A DNA stretch of 64,000 bases from CAZLQF01 sp964561545 (lineage in GTDB: Bacteria; Bacteroidota; Bacteroidia; CAILMK01; CAYYUA01): positions 124,001 to 188,000 of the forward strand of contig CAZLQF010000001.1 in assembly GCA_964561545.1 (NCBI GenBank). The letters run 5' to 3'. Positions 53,093 through 62,178 of the stretch are shown here, piece by piece; the first letter of the stretch is position 1, and each line of letters starts with the position of its first letter. The translations under genes were made by a program, and so were the position numbers. Under the pieces are notes generated by a model. That model ran no database searches, was not told the origin of the DNA, and saw only the letters and a list, made by a program, of their open reading frames with translations.

Positions 53093-54571
53093 TTACCCCC
53101 TTGGACTATAATTCGGAGCTTCTTTGGTAATGGTAACGTCATGCGGATGACTTTCCCGAATGCCAGAAGATGTAATGGTCATTAACTTAGCTTTTTGTAG
53201 CGCATTAACATCAGCAGCACCGGAATAGCCCATACCTGCTTTCAATCCACCAATGTATTGGTACATTACTTCTGCTACCGTTCCTTTATAAGGGACGCGG
53301 CCAACCACTCCCTCAGGCACAAGTTTATTAATTTCCTCCTCGGGATCCTGGAAATAACGCTCACCTGAGCCTCTTCTCATGGCTTCTACGGAACCCATAC
53401 CGCGGTAGCTTTTAAATTTGCGTCCCTCATAAATGATGGTCTCACCCGGTGCCTCATCCACACCTGCAAACAAAGAACCCGCCATAATGGTACTTGCTCC
53501 GGCTGCAATGGCTTTTACAATATCCCCTGTGTATTTAATGCCTCCATCAGCAATGACCGGAACTCCAGTTCCGTTTAAGGCTTTCGCGCATTCATAAACA
53601 GCGGTTAGCTGAGGAACACCAATACCCGCTACAACCCTTGTCGTACAAATGGATCCTGGTCCAACACCAACCTTAACGGCATCCGCACCAGCATCGGCCA
53701 AGTACTTGGCGCCATCAGGCATGGCAATGTTCCCAGCTATGAGGGGCATATCCGGATAGCGCTTTTTAATGGCCTTAACAGCTCGAACGATGCCAGTGGA
53801 ATTACCATGAGCCGAGTCTACAACCAATACATCAACGCCAGCGCTTACCAAAGCATCGAGTTGTTCATTTAGCTCAAAGGCCACACCTACTGCAGCTCCG
53901 GCCCGAAGTCTCCCATATTCATCTTTGCATGCATTCGGGTGATCTTTAACATTTTTGATGTCCTTAAAAGTGATCAGGCCTATCAGTTTTCCATCCTTAT
54001 CAGTTACCGGCAATTTTTCTATCTTGTATTTTTGAAGAATTGATTCGGCTTCTTTTAGATTGATACCATCTTCAGCAGTTATTAGGTTTTCTTTGGTCAT
54101 AACTTCAGATACCGGACGATCCAAACGCTTTTCAAACCTCAAATCCCGATTAGTGAGGATCCCTTGTAAATAATTTGCTTGATCCACCACAGGAATTCCG
54201 CCAATGCGATGTTCCTTCATGATCTCAAGTGCCTGATTCAAGGTAGCATCGTGCTTTAGCGTAACAGGATCTTGTATAAGGCCACTTTCTGACCTTTTAA
54301 CTTTGCGGACCTGAGCTGTCTGCTCTTCAACGCTCATGTTTTTATGGATAATCCCCATTCCGCCTTGCCGGGCAACAGCAATGGCTAAATCAGCTTCCGA
54401 AATGGTATCCATGGCAGCAGAAATAATCGGCAGGTTAATCTTAAGGTCCGTGGTTAAGTTAGTGGTTAAATCAACTTGAGAGGGCAGGATTTCTGAATAG
54501 GCAGGTGCAACTAAAACATCATCGTATGTTAACCCCTGATTTACAAATTTTGATCTATCAAATTCATCCAT
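53093..54571 (-). CDS. guaB: Inosine-5'-monophosphate dehydrogenase
   Basis: The 492-residue TIM-barrel enzyme has two CBS domains inserted at about 95-205. Motifs are GLTYDDVLVAP, VVDSAHGNSTG, the catalytic Cys loop GVGPGSICTTRVVAGIGVPQ, ADGGIKYTGDIVKA, and flap residues YRGMGSVEAMRRGSGERY. It oxidises IMP to XMP, the committed step to GMP. A perfect 9-base dyad lies directly upstream of the start, and a -7 box lies beyond it. Confidence 0.96.
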   Translation of the reverse strand: MDEFDRSKFVNQGLTYDDVLVAPAYSEILPSQVDLTTNLTTDLKINLPIISAAMDTISEADLAIAVARQGGMGIIHKNMSVEEQTAQVRKVKRSESGLIQDPVTLKHDATLNQALEIMKEHRIGGIPVVDQANYLQGILTNRDLRFEKRLDRPVSEVMTKENLITAEDGINLKEAESILQKYKIEKLPVTDKDGKLIGLITFKDIKNVKDHPNACKDEYGRLRAGAAVGVAFELNEQLDALVSAGVDVLVVDSAHGNSTGIVRAVKAIKKRYPDMPLIAGNIAMPDGAKYLADAGADAVKVGVGPGSICTTRVVAGIGVPQLTAVYECAKALNGTGVPVIADGGIKYTGDIVKAIAAGASTIMAGSLFAGVDEAPGETIIYEGRKFKSYRGMGSVEAMRRGSGERYFQDPEEEINKLVPEGVVGRVPYKGTVAEVMYQYIGGLKAGMGYSGAADVNALQKAKLMTITSSGIRESHPHDVTITKEAPNYSPRG

Positions 54572-54575
54572 TATT

Positions 54576-54601
54576 GCAAATAATTTAATTTAATTATTTG
54601 C
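54576..54601 (-). promoter_or_regulatory. Perfect dyad in the guaB leader
   Basis: GCAAATAAT and ATTATTTGC form a perfect 9-base dyad around an 8-base AT spacer. It ends 4 bases before the guaB ATG and lies downstream of the -7 box, so it would be in the transcript or overlap the +1 site. Confidence 0.45.
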
Positions 54602-54605
54602 GGTA

Positions 54606-54613
54606 CAAAAGTA
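54606..54613 (-). promoter_or_regulatory. Bacteroidota -7 box (TACTTTTG) of guaB
   Basis: TACTTTTG on the minus strand is an exact TAnnTTTG match 34 bases ahead of the guaB ATG. Confidence 0.5.
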
Positions 54614-54735
54614 GGAAAAGCCAAATAAAATTAGGAATTTTCCTTGAACAATTCTCACCCTTAAATCACCCTTAATAAGCTTCTTCATTTCTTTAAGATT
54701 TATTATATTTCGTAGGAAAATTAAATAGTAAAATT

Positions 54736-55314
54736 ATGGCTGTTTTACCTCCTATTAACTTTAAGCAATGGATTGAGGATCATAAAAAAGATTTGCAACC
54801 ACCTGTAAGCAACGAAACCATTTACAAGGGCAATGATAATTTTATTGTTATGGTATCCGGTGGTCCTAATACCCGTAAAGATTTTCATTACAATGAAAGC
54901 GAGGAGCTTTTTTACCAAGTAGAAGGTGACATCAATGTTAAAATAGTTGATGAAGGGGAATTCAAAGATGTTCCTATTAAAGAAGGGGAAATGTTTTTGC
55001 TTCCTCCCAAAGTTCTACATTCACCCCAAAGGCCAGATAATACTGTAGGATTGATCATTGAAAAACACCGCGAACCCGGTGAAAAAGATGGTTTCGTATA
55101 TTTCTGTGACAATTGCGGTCACCAATTATATGAAGAATACTTCTTCCTGGAAGACATCGTTAAGCAATTCCCTATTGTCATGCAGAATTTTTACGGCTCT
55201 AAAGAAAACAGAACATGTGACAATTGTGGGCATGTCATGGATTTACCGGAAAATTGGGATCAGAACTTCAATCGGGTGAGTGAGAACAACGAGTACGCTG
55301 AGCAGAGCAACTGA
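54736..55314 (+). CDS. nbaC: 3-hydroxyanthranilate 3,4-dioxygenase
   Basis: The 192-residue cupin enzyme has catalytic iron ligands His51, Glu57 and His95 and substrate Arg47 and Arg99, at the positions known for bacterial HAO. The C-terminal rubredoxin-like site has two CDNCGH knuckles (Cys124/127 and Cys161/164). It opens 3-hydroxyanthranilate to 2-amino-3-carboxymuconate semialdehyde, the precursor of quinolinate for NAD or of catabolic intermediates. No other kynurenine genes are next to it. Divergent from guaB. Confidence 0.95.
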   Translation: MAVLPPINFKQWIEDHKKDLQPPVSNETIYKGNDNFIVMVSGGPNTRKDFHYNESEELFYQVEGDINVKIVDEGEFKDVPIKEGEMFLLPPKVLHSPQRPDNTVGLIIEKHREPGEKDGFVYFCDNCGHQLYEEYFFLEDIVKQFPIVMQNFYGSKENRTCDNCGHVMDLPENWDQNFNRVSENNEYAEQSN

Positions 55315-55415
55315 TTATTCTAACATCCCTTATATTTTAGCACTTGTTTAAAGGGAGTGCTTGGTTGGTTGCTTAATTGATATTTTAACCAATTCCCTAT
55401 TTATAACATCCCATT

Positions 55416-56354
55416 TTATCCTTCCTTCCGGAAATAATCCCGGCTTTTTCGTAGTTGTTGAATGAAGCTTGGCTGAATTATGAAGAAGTTGTCCTGATTC
55501 AAAGAAGAATTGACCATCCAACGTTGACCTTCAGCATATCTAAATTTGAGGGAAGCGCTCTTATCCTGACCGGTTATATTCATGGTAAAGGTACTGTCAG
55601 TTGAAGGCTTTAGATTTTCATCCATGCCGACCTTGCCTTTGTTCTTAATATCTTCAAGAGTAGTCAAAAAATCATCGACTTTTTGTTGATCAGCAGGTGC
55701 GCCATCCATCATCCATTGATTTTTTTGTTTTTCCAATGAAAAGGAGGCGCCATTGGGGTTGTCAAATTTGATGCTTTGCCAGCTTGCTTTATTACCGGGA
55801 AAAATCTGTTTGTTGATCCAATCATCTGCGGAGCCTTTAAAAGAAGCACCGAGGTAAGCTTGAATAGCAAATACCCGATCTTCCCCTTGCTCCCTGATGT
55901 AATTGTAAGCCACTCGTTGTTTTTTAAAGGTCATTTCTCCCAAAACGAAGGATTTCCTGAGCTTATCATCTACAAATAACTTGAGTAACGTCCCGCTGCT
56001 GTCCACGCCATATTCTTGCCATTGATCCTGACCGGTTGCAAGTAGTTTATCAGCCTCAAAATTGTTATATAAGTCGGATAGGGCTCGATCAACTCTTTGC
56101 TGCTTGGCGGGCAGTAACTTTCCATTTTTATGGATATTCCAGGCGCCATTTTGCTTTATCAATTCAATTCTTTCTTGCTGATCGAATTGCGGTAAAATGA
56201 GCATTTTATCCACAGCACCTGAATCTACGGGCACCAGGTCTGCCTGAAAATTACTTTCACCTTGTCCGGATTGCCAATATTCAACCCCCAAAACCCCTAT
56301 CAATAAAACTACAAAAATGATCAACAGGTTGCGAGTATTAAGTCGATTGCCCAT
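55416..56354 (-). CDS. DUF4340 domain protein, last gene of the gld cluster
   Basis: The 312-residue protein has one N-terminal membrane helix (NLLIIFVVLLIGVLGVEYW) and a large extracytoplasmic beta-rich domain. DUF4340-type features include KMLILPQFDQQERIELIKQNGAWNI, FVLGEMTFKKQRVAYNYIRE and DDWINKQIFP. DUF4340 genes commonly follow GldG-like genes in ABC clusters. It lies 190 bases after gldG on the same strand, consistent with a role alongside the GldAFG complex, but its function is unknown. Confidence 0.85.
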   Translation of the reverse strand: MGNRLNTRNLLIIFVVLLIGVLGVEYWQSGQGESNFQADLVPVDSGAVDKMLILPQFDQQERIELIKQNGAWNIHKNGKLLPAKQQRVDRALSDLYNNFEADKLLATGQDQWQEYGVDSSGTLLKLFVDDKLRKSFVLGEMTFKKQRVAYNYIREQGEDRVFAIQAYLGASFKGSADDWINKQIFPGNKASWQSIKFDNPNGASFSLEKQKNQWMMDGAPADQQKVDDFLTTLEDIKNKGKVGMDENLKPSTDSTFTMNITGQDKSASLKFRYAEGQRWMVNSSLNQDNFFIIQPSFIQQLRKSRDYFRKEG

Positions 56355-56544
56355 AATTGTCTTTTTTTGTTTTAATTATTTGTCAAATTGATCAGTGATG
56401 TCGCTTGACAAACCATTTTAGCGAGTGAATTTTGACGCTTTAAGGTATATTAAACGTTTAAGCTAAGCGGTCAATTACGTTTCATGTTCATTACAATGGG
56501 CTTCAACTTTTGGCTGACCTATTATCATTGGTAATTGTATTTTC

Positions 56545-58059
56545 TTATAAAGCGCCCTCTAACCACTTCATTCTTTTTTGTTGCTGAATGCGGTACCTAA
56601 TGAATCCGATCACCACGATTAAGAGGATTGGTGCAAACGTATTGCCGTATTGATACACAGTTTTCCGGGTATCGGATACTTCATCCAAAGGCCTTGAACT
56701 AACCCCTTCGGTTCTTAATTCAACCAATCCGGTTTCATCAGAAAGCCAATCCACTGCATTGACCACAAAATTGATATTGTCTTCCCAAGTATTTTGTCCT
56801 CCGGCCTGGCCTGAAATAACATTGTCATTGGCCAATACCACCATCCTACTAGTATTGTTACCAGCAATAGGGCCCTTAACAGCCAAACTCAAAGGAATCT
56901 CGGATCGCTGAAAATCTGATTCACGCCAATTCTTTTGCACCTCAAAACGCGTTGGAGCTGTCTTTGAATCTGCTTTATCAGAAGTACTTAATAAAACCTC
57001 ATGGCTCAATTGATCCCTGATATTGGATGTGTCAATTTCACTGCTAAATGGTGCAAAAACCGTTTCAAGGCCCTGTGTTACGGGATGTTCTGTAAAATCT
57101 TTGATCAGGGGAAAATAGGGAAACTTAACCCGTGTATTGATTGCTCGTCCACCCATGTTCTGTCGCACCCGTACAGCTCCGCATTTTGCATCGATCAAAA
57201 AGTTGGATTTGATCTTAATGCTTTTTTGAGCCAGCCAATCAGATAAATTGGAGCCCTCCAAAGAGCCTTGTTGCTGCCTAAGTTTGCCTTCAACTTGATT
57301 GGTAGCAATGAACAACTTGTTGCCTTTTGAAAGAAAATTGTCGAGCTGTCGAAATGCTGATCTTGAAAAGGAGTCAGTTGGACTCAGGATGATAGCACTT
57401 CTAAATTTATCAGGAATTTCACGGGTTCCGTCTAATCTGAATTCTTCTACATTGTAAAGCACAGAAAGCTCTTGCATCACTTTATCCAGGCCACTTTTGG
57501 ATGGCTCACCATGGCCTTGAATGAGGGCGACTTGAGGCTTTTGGTCAATCGTTAATTTTTTAATGTTGGAAGTGAGCTTATACTCCATGGAACCCGCTGC
57601 CTGGACAGAGGCAAGCGATTCCGAACTTTCTCCAACTTGAATTTCAGCACCCATGTAAATACGCTGTTGCTTCACCTGGTCTCGATCCCGCGTATTAATG
57701 AGCATGGGTCGGATCCCTTTCTGGCGCGCTTCACGCTCGCTCTTATCACCTTTATTCGGATTGATAAAATTGTAAAGGAAAGGCTCACCCGCGTAGTTTT
57801 CATATTCTACCAATAGATCCCTGAAATCCCTTTTAACCTTCTCAAATCTTGGTGGCAGGTTTTCAGAGAAATAAGCATTGATCGTTACGGGCTGGTCTAA
57901 ATCCTGCAAGATGTTCTTGGTAGCTTCACTAAGCGTGTAGCGGTTGTCAGCGGTAAAATCCAGCCTGTAGAAATAATTTGAGGCTAAGATGTTAATCAAT
58001 ACGATGATCCCTGCAACCAGTGCAATGTTGGTGATGATCTGTTGCTTTGTGATCTTCAT
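56545..58059 (-). CDS. gldG: Gliding-associated ABC transporter substrate-binding protein GldG
   Basis: The 504-residue membrane protein has an N-terminal helix (NIALVAGIIVLINILASNYFYRLDF), then the GldG extracytoplasmic domains (RYTLSEATKNILQDLDQPV, PQVALIQGHGEPS, NKLFIATNQVEGKL). A C-terminal helix (FAPILLIVVIGFIRYRIQQQK) ends the protein. GldG works with GldF and GldA in an ABC-type complex needed for gliding in some Bacteroidota. It begins 13 bases after gldF, clearly one operon. Confidence 0.93.
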   Translation of the reverse strand: MKITKQQIITNIALVAGIIVLINILASNYFYRLDFTADNRYTLSEATKNILQDLDQPVTINAYFSENLPPRFEKVKRDFRDLLVEYENYAGEPFLYNFINPNKGDKSEREARQKGIRPMLINTRDRDQVKQQRIYMGAEIQVGESSESLASVQAAGSMEYKLTSNIKKLTIDQKPQVALIQGHGEPSKSGLDKVMQELSVLYNVEEFRLDGTREIPDKFRSAIILSPTDSFSRSAFRQLDNFLSKGNKLFIATNQVEGKLRQQQGSLEGSNLSDWLAQKSIKIKSNFLIDAKCGAVRVRQNMGGRAINTRVKFPYFPLIKDFTEHPVTQGLETVFAPFSSEIDTSNIRDQLSHEVLLSTSDKADSKTAPTRFEVQKNWRESDFQRSEIPLSLAVKGPIAGNNTSRMVVLANDNVISGQAGGQNTWEDNINFVVNAVDWLSDETGLVELRTEGVSSRPLDEVSDTRKTVYQYGNTFAPILLIVVIGFIRYRIQQQKRMKWLEGAL

Positions 58060-58072
58060 AGGCTCGGCTTTG

Positions 58073-58801
58073 TTATGCTTCGCTCCAATTTCTTTTAGAC
58101 AATACGGTTTGTGCTAAAAATAAACCCAGGAAAGCCAGGGAAATGAAATAAATCAAATTTTTGGAGTCCACAACGCCTCTTGCTATAGATTCATAATGGG
58201 TATTTAAGCTCAAGTAATTAAGAATGCTGGCCAAAGTGCCAGTCATCCCAGAGGCAAGAAGATCGAAAATAATTTGGAAAAAAATGCCTACAAACAATGC
58301 CAAGAGGATGGCAACAATTTGATTGCTGGTAAGGCTGCTGGTAAATATACCAATGCTTACGTAAACAGCACTGATGAACAATAAGCCCATATAACCCCCA
58401 ATAACCGCACCATGGTCAATAGGGCCAAGATTTGCCACGCTTATGTAATAAGGCACTGTACAAAGCAATGCTACAATGACCAACATCCAGCAAGCAAGGA
58501 ATTTGCCGATCACTATTTGCCAATCCGAGATGGCTTTGGTTGCGAGCATTTCTATGGTTCTGCCACGGTTTTCTTCTGCCAACATACGCATGGTGATGGT
58601 AGGGATGAAAAAGAACAAACTCCAGTAAGCCACATTAAAAAACACTTCTAAACTCGCTTGATCTCTGGTAAAAATATCCTGCCCGAAGAGCCAAGTAAAA
58701 AAACCACTTAATCCTAAAAACAGGACCAATAAAATGTAGGCCATCAGGGAATCAAAAAATCCGCTTAATTCTCTTTTGGTAATAACCCAAACGGCTTTCA
58801 T
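58073..58801 (-). CDS. gldF: Gliding motility ABC transporter permease GldF
   Basis: The 242-residue ABC-2-type permease has about six membrane helices. The N-terminal VITKRELSGFFDSLMAYILLVLF and the middle RMLAEENRGRTIEMLATKAISDWQIVIGKF are hallmarks of the ABC-2/NosY-like family. It pairs with ATPase GldA (23 bases upstream) and with GldG (13 bases downstream). Confidence 0.93.
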   Translation of the reverse strand: MKAVWVITKRELSGFFDSLMAYILLVLFLGLSGFFTWLFGQDIFTRDQASLEVFFNVAYWSLFFFIPTITMRMLAEENRGRTIEMLATKAISDWQIVIGKFLACWMLVIVALLCTVPYYISVANLGPIDHGAVIGGYMGLLFISAVYVSIGIFTSSLTSNQIVAILLALFVGIFFQIIFDLLASGMTGTLASILNYLSLNTHYESIARGVVDSKNLIYFISLAFLGLFLAQTVLSKRNWSEA

Positions 58802-58824
58802 AGGCTAATTTTATTTTGTGGGTT

Positions 58825-59757
58825 TTATTGCGTTAACTCTCTGAATATGTCTTCAAGCCTTGTTTCAAGCTCACTCAACTCCAACATGTACCAGCCCTTG
58901 TCCACGCAAAGTTGGAAAACGGGCTTTTTAGAGCTTACACCTGATTTACTTTGGATTTGATAAAGGAATTGTTGATCATCCAAGACCTCCACATTTTCCA
59001 CAGAATCAATATTCTGAAGCGCTTTAGAAATATCCTGAACTGGCTGACCGTTCGGTTCAACCTGCACGCGCAACAACTCATTGCCTTGTGCTTGCTTGCG
59101 TAATTCCTCGGTTTTATTATCCGCAACGATCTGGCCATCGTTAACGATCACAATTCGATCCGAGGTGACTTCAACTTCAGGTAATATATGAGTACTTAGA
59201 ATAATAGTCTTTTCTTCACCCAAATTTTTGATGAGTTCACGGATCTCCACAATTTGATTGGGATCCAGGCCGGTGGTAGGCTCGTCCAGAATCAGCACTT
59301 CGGGATCATGGATCATGGCTTGCGCTAAACCCACTCGCTGTTGGTATCCTTTAGAGAGTTCTCCGATCTTCTTGTGCTTTTCAGCATCAAGGCCACAATA
59401 TTCAATCATCTGGCCTATACGCTGTTTTACCTTGTTTTGGGGCACTGCCTGCAATTTGGCAACAAAATTCAGGTAATCAATAATGAACATATCGGAATAA
59501 AGCGGGGTATGTTCGGGCAAGTAACCAATCCTTTGTTTGAATTGGCCCGGGTCATTGAAAATAGACTGGCCATCTACTTTCACATCACCGCTGGATGGGG
59601 CCATGAAGCAAGTAATGATCTTCATGGTAGAACTCTTGCCAGCTCCATTGGGCCCCAAAAATCCTAATACCTCTCCTTTGTGTAAATCGAAGTTGATATG
59701 ATCGATGGCTTTTTGTGCCCCAAATTGCTTGGTGAGATTCTCTACTTTAATCTCCAT
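58825..59757 (-). CDS. gldA: Gliding motility ABC transporter ATPase GldA
   Basis: The 310-residue ABC ATPase has Walker A GPNGAGKS (35-42), Q-loop GYLPEHTPLY, signature LSKGYQQRVGLAQAM, Walker B VLILDEPTTGLD and switch His in STHILPEVE. The C-terminal 80 residues form the extra domain of GldA/CcmA-type ATPases. It energises GldF/GldG. It heads the gldA-gldF-gldG run and has a -7 box 22 bases upstream. Confidence 0.93.
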   Translation of the reverse strand: MEIKVENLTKQFGAQKAIDHINFDLHKGEVLGFLGPNGAGKSSTMKIITCFMAPSSGDVKVDGQSIFNDPGQFKQRIGYLPEHTPLYSDMFIIDYLNFVAKLQAVPQNKVKQRIGQMIEYCGLDAEKHKKIGELSKGYQQRVGLAQAMIHDPEVLILDEPTTGLDPNQIVEIRELIKNLGEEKTIILSTHILPEVEVTSDRIVIVNDGQIVADNKTEELRKQAQGNELLRVQVEPNGQPVQDISKALQNIDSVENVEVLDDQQFLYQIQSKSGVSSKKPVFQLCVDKGWYMLELSELETRLEDIFRELTQ

Positions 59758-60129
59758 AGCATTTCGCTTTTGGGCTCACAAATATATTAAGTTATAGAAT
59801 GCTTGAAAGGAATAATGACATTTGAAATTTAGCAAAAAATATGCCTTCATGGTATCTTGCAAGCTCTATTGGGGTCATATTTACTTGTAAGGTAATTGGT
59901 TCCAACTAACACAAATCGCTCAAACTTATTTGTTTAGCCTTTAAGTAACATTGCCAACATTGAGGACTTGGAGAGCATTTTCTTCAGCCAATGGCAGCGA
60001 TGCTTAGTTTGAATTGATTATGACCGAAGGGCCTTGGCAGTGAAGGGAATAATAACAACTCCAAGTCATAAGTTTTAAGACTGCTTCATTTAATGGATTT
60101 CTACAATGTTACTACACTATTTCTTTGCT
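59758..60129. other. Gap between gldA and the M61 peptidase gene
   Basis: Apart from the gldA -7 box at 59779-59786, I see no gene, terminator or repeat in this AT-rich spacer. Confidence 0.5.
59779..59786 (-). promoter_or_regulatory. Bacteroidota -7 box (TATATTTG) of gldA
   Basis: TATATTTG on the minus strand is an exact TAnnTTTG match 21 bases ahead of the gldA ATG. Confidence 0.5.
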
Positions 60130-61857
60130 TCACAACTCGCGCCAGCTCCAAGCTTTAAAGTATTGCTTTTGTGTTTCTGTAGCTTCAGGTTTTTGCTCCA
60201 GTTTTACATAGGGGAAAAACCTTTGCTCACTGGCATGCAAATGGATATCCAGTAAATGGTTGTTACGGAATATGGATAATTGCAGGGTATCTTCATGGTA
60301 ATAATCGAACAGGCTCTGTAAATTGTCATCGATTTTAATGCCATTAACTGCAATTAGTTCATCTTCAATAGAAAGCCCCCTTTGGTGGGCCGGTGACTTG
60401 GGAGCAATTTGGGCTACAATTTGCTTCCCACGCTCTGTTTTAACCTTAAAGCCAAAACGATGCTCCCAGGTTTTTTCTGAGGCATCAAATTTTAGCTGAC
60501 ACCCAATTAAGCCAGCAGCTTCCTCCAAGTAAGGTTCCAAAGGTTCTGTACCCCAAATTAACGCCTCAAATTCATCATCATAATTTCGGTTGGCTATGCT
60601 TTCAAGTGCTTCTTTATAGTCTGCTTCAGAATATCCTTGGTTTAGTTTGGCAAAATTCTGGTAAAGCTTTTTCATTACATCTTCAAGGCCATATTCAAGA
60701 TTGGTATCCCTGAGAATGAAAGCATGTAAAATAAAAGCTACAAGTCCTCCTTTGATGTAAATTGAGGTTTTGCGACCCGGTATACCTTGCTCATAACCAT
60801 CCAGCCATGTGTCAAATGAGGAATCGGCCACCGAAAGATTGAAACGACCGTAATTGTGCAAGTGCTGGTTTAGCAATTTATTGAATTGGTGGGTATAGGT
60901 ATCGAAGTCAAACACCCCGCTCCTTAAGAGGAAGAGATCACCAAAATAGGTAGTGACCCCTTCTGCCACATAGCCAAGTGGTGAATAATTCTCCTCGTTG
61001 AAGCGATAAGGCTTCATTTCAATTGGCCGAATGGCCTTAACATTCCAGGTATGAAACAATTCATGGGAGCTGATGCCCAAAAATGACTGGTAAGTTTGGT
61101 CTTCCATCAACTTAAAACCAGGCCCAAAAGCTATCATCGTAGAATTGCCATGCTCCACTCCATGGCGCAATGGATATGATGGAAGCTTGTACATAAAATG
61201 ATATTCAGATACCGGAAATTCCTCCATGGAACGGATCTGGGCTTGGGCAAAGGCTTTAAAGTCCTGCTTGATCCGGTCAAAATCAGGCCGGCATTGGCCA
61301 TCGAACCACAAGTGAAATTGAATGCCATTCAATTCAAATCGATCATGAGCAATGTTTTCGGCAGCAATGAACGGCGTATCCACCAATTCGTAATAATCCT
61401 TAGCAACAAACACGTGTTTGGATTTGCGCTTAATGGAAGTAGCTACCTGGAACCCTTCCGGAAAATGCAAGCTAATCTCACATTGCTCATCCATACGGTC
61501 AGGATCGAAAACTGCACAATTGATCGGATTGATGTACCACTCGTAATCATCAACATAGGTAGAGCCAGCATCGATTTGGAAAGCAAAGTAGTTGTATTGG
61601 ATCTTTAAGGTTTCAACATCCCTGGTTTGAACCTGCCAACAATCTTTTTTAACCTTTTTAACAGCAAGCGGATTGTAATCGCCATCATAGGCCGCAAGCT
61701 TTTGTACGTTTTTGGCAAAATCAGCTAATTGGTACTTACCTGGACGCCAAGCAGGTAAATAAATATAAGTAAAGTCCTTGGCTACCTCTGCAAAAATCGC
61801 TTCAACTTTGAAATAATGGCTGTGAGTATCGTTGCAGGCAAAGTGGTAACGGATCAT
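60130..61857 (-). CDS. M61-family metallopeptidase with PDZ domain
   Basis: The 575-residue protein has a beta-rich N-domain (1-170), then the M61 catalytic domain with HELFH (His265, Glu266, His269) followed by TWNVKAIRP. The third ligand Glu299 is in GYVAEGVTTYFGD, and a GRKTSIYIKGGLVAFILHA helix follows. The C-terminal PDZ domain (about 470-545) has IVAQIAPKSPAHQRGL and DELIAVNGIKI. M61 enzymes are glycyl aminopeptidases. No signal peptide is seen at MIRYHFACND, so it is probably cytoplasmic. -7 box 35 bases upstream. Confidence 0.92.
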   Translation of the reverse strand: MIRYHFACNDTHSHYFKVEAIFAEVAKDFTYIYLPAWRPGKYQLADFAKNVQKLAAYDGDYNPLAVKKVKKDCWQVQTRDVETLKIQYNYFAFQIDAGSTYVDDYEWYINPINCAVFDPDRMDEQCEISLHFPEGFQVATSIKRKSKHVFVAKDYYELVDTPFIAAENIAHDRFELNGIQFHLWFDGQCRPDFDRIKQDFKAFAQAQIRSMEEFPVSEYHFMYKLPSYPLRHGVEHGNSTMIAFGPGFKLMEDQTYQSFLGISSHELFHTWNVKAIRPIEMKPYRFNEENYSPLGYVAEGVTTYFGDLFLLRSGVFDFDTYTHQFNKLLNQHLHNYGRFNLSVADSSFDTWLDGYEQGIPGRKTSIYIKGGLVAFILHAFILRDTNLEYGLEDVMKKLYQNFAKLNQGYSEADYKEALESIANRNYDDEFEALIWGTEPLEPYLEEAAGLIGCQLKFDASEKTWEHRFGFKVKTERGKQIVAQIAPKSPAHQRGLSIEDELIAVNGIKIDDNLQSLFDYYHEDTLQLSIFRNNHLLDIHLHASEQRFFPYVKLEQKPEATETQKQYFKAWSWREL

Positions 61858-61891
61858 TGTTCTATTCTTTGATTAAATGATGATTGCACTA

Positions 61892-61899
61892 CAAATGTA
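61892..61899 (-). promoter_or_regulatory. Bacteroidota -7 box (TACATTTG) of the M61 gene
   Basis: TACATTTG on the minus strand is an exact TAnnTTTG match 34 bases ahead of the ATG at 61857. Confidence 0.5.
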
Positions 61900-62150
61900 A
61901 AGAAGCATTTATTTTAAGAAAGGCATTATTCACGACAAAATTTAAAAGCTGAAAATCAAATGATCCTATTGAAGGGTAATTTAGGCAGGGCCTTATCTTT
62001 AGAAATTGGATCCCTTAGTTTTAATCAGGTCTTTCAGCATCTTGTTCACAATGCTTTAAAAAAGCTCAATTACTTCAAATTCGTATGAACAATTTGACAA
62101 CAATGCTATCTTAGAGAACTCGGATAGGTTCTGACGGAAATATTGTTAGC

Positions 62151-62174
62151 AAAAGGGCTTGAGAAGCCCTTTTT
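62151..62174 (-). terminator. Rho-independent terminator of lepA
   Basis: AAAAGGGCTT-GAG-AAGCCCTTTT is a perfect 10-base stem beginning 5 bases after the lepA stop. T-runs lie on both sides, so it can act in either direction. Confidence 0.85.
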
Positions 62175-62178
62175 AAAT

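Larger units (their letters stand above)
61858..62178. other. Gap between M61 gene and lepA
   Basis: Contains the M61 -7 box (61892-61899) and the lepA terminator (62151-62174). Nothing else is recognised. Confidence 0.6.
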
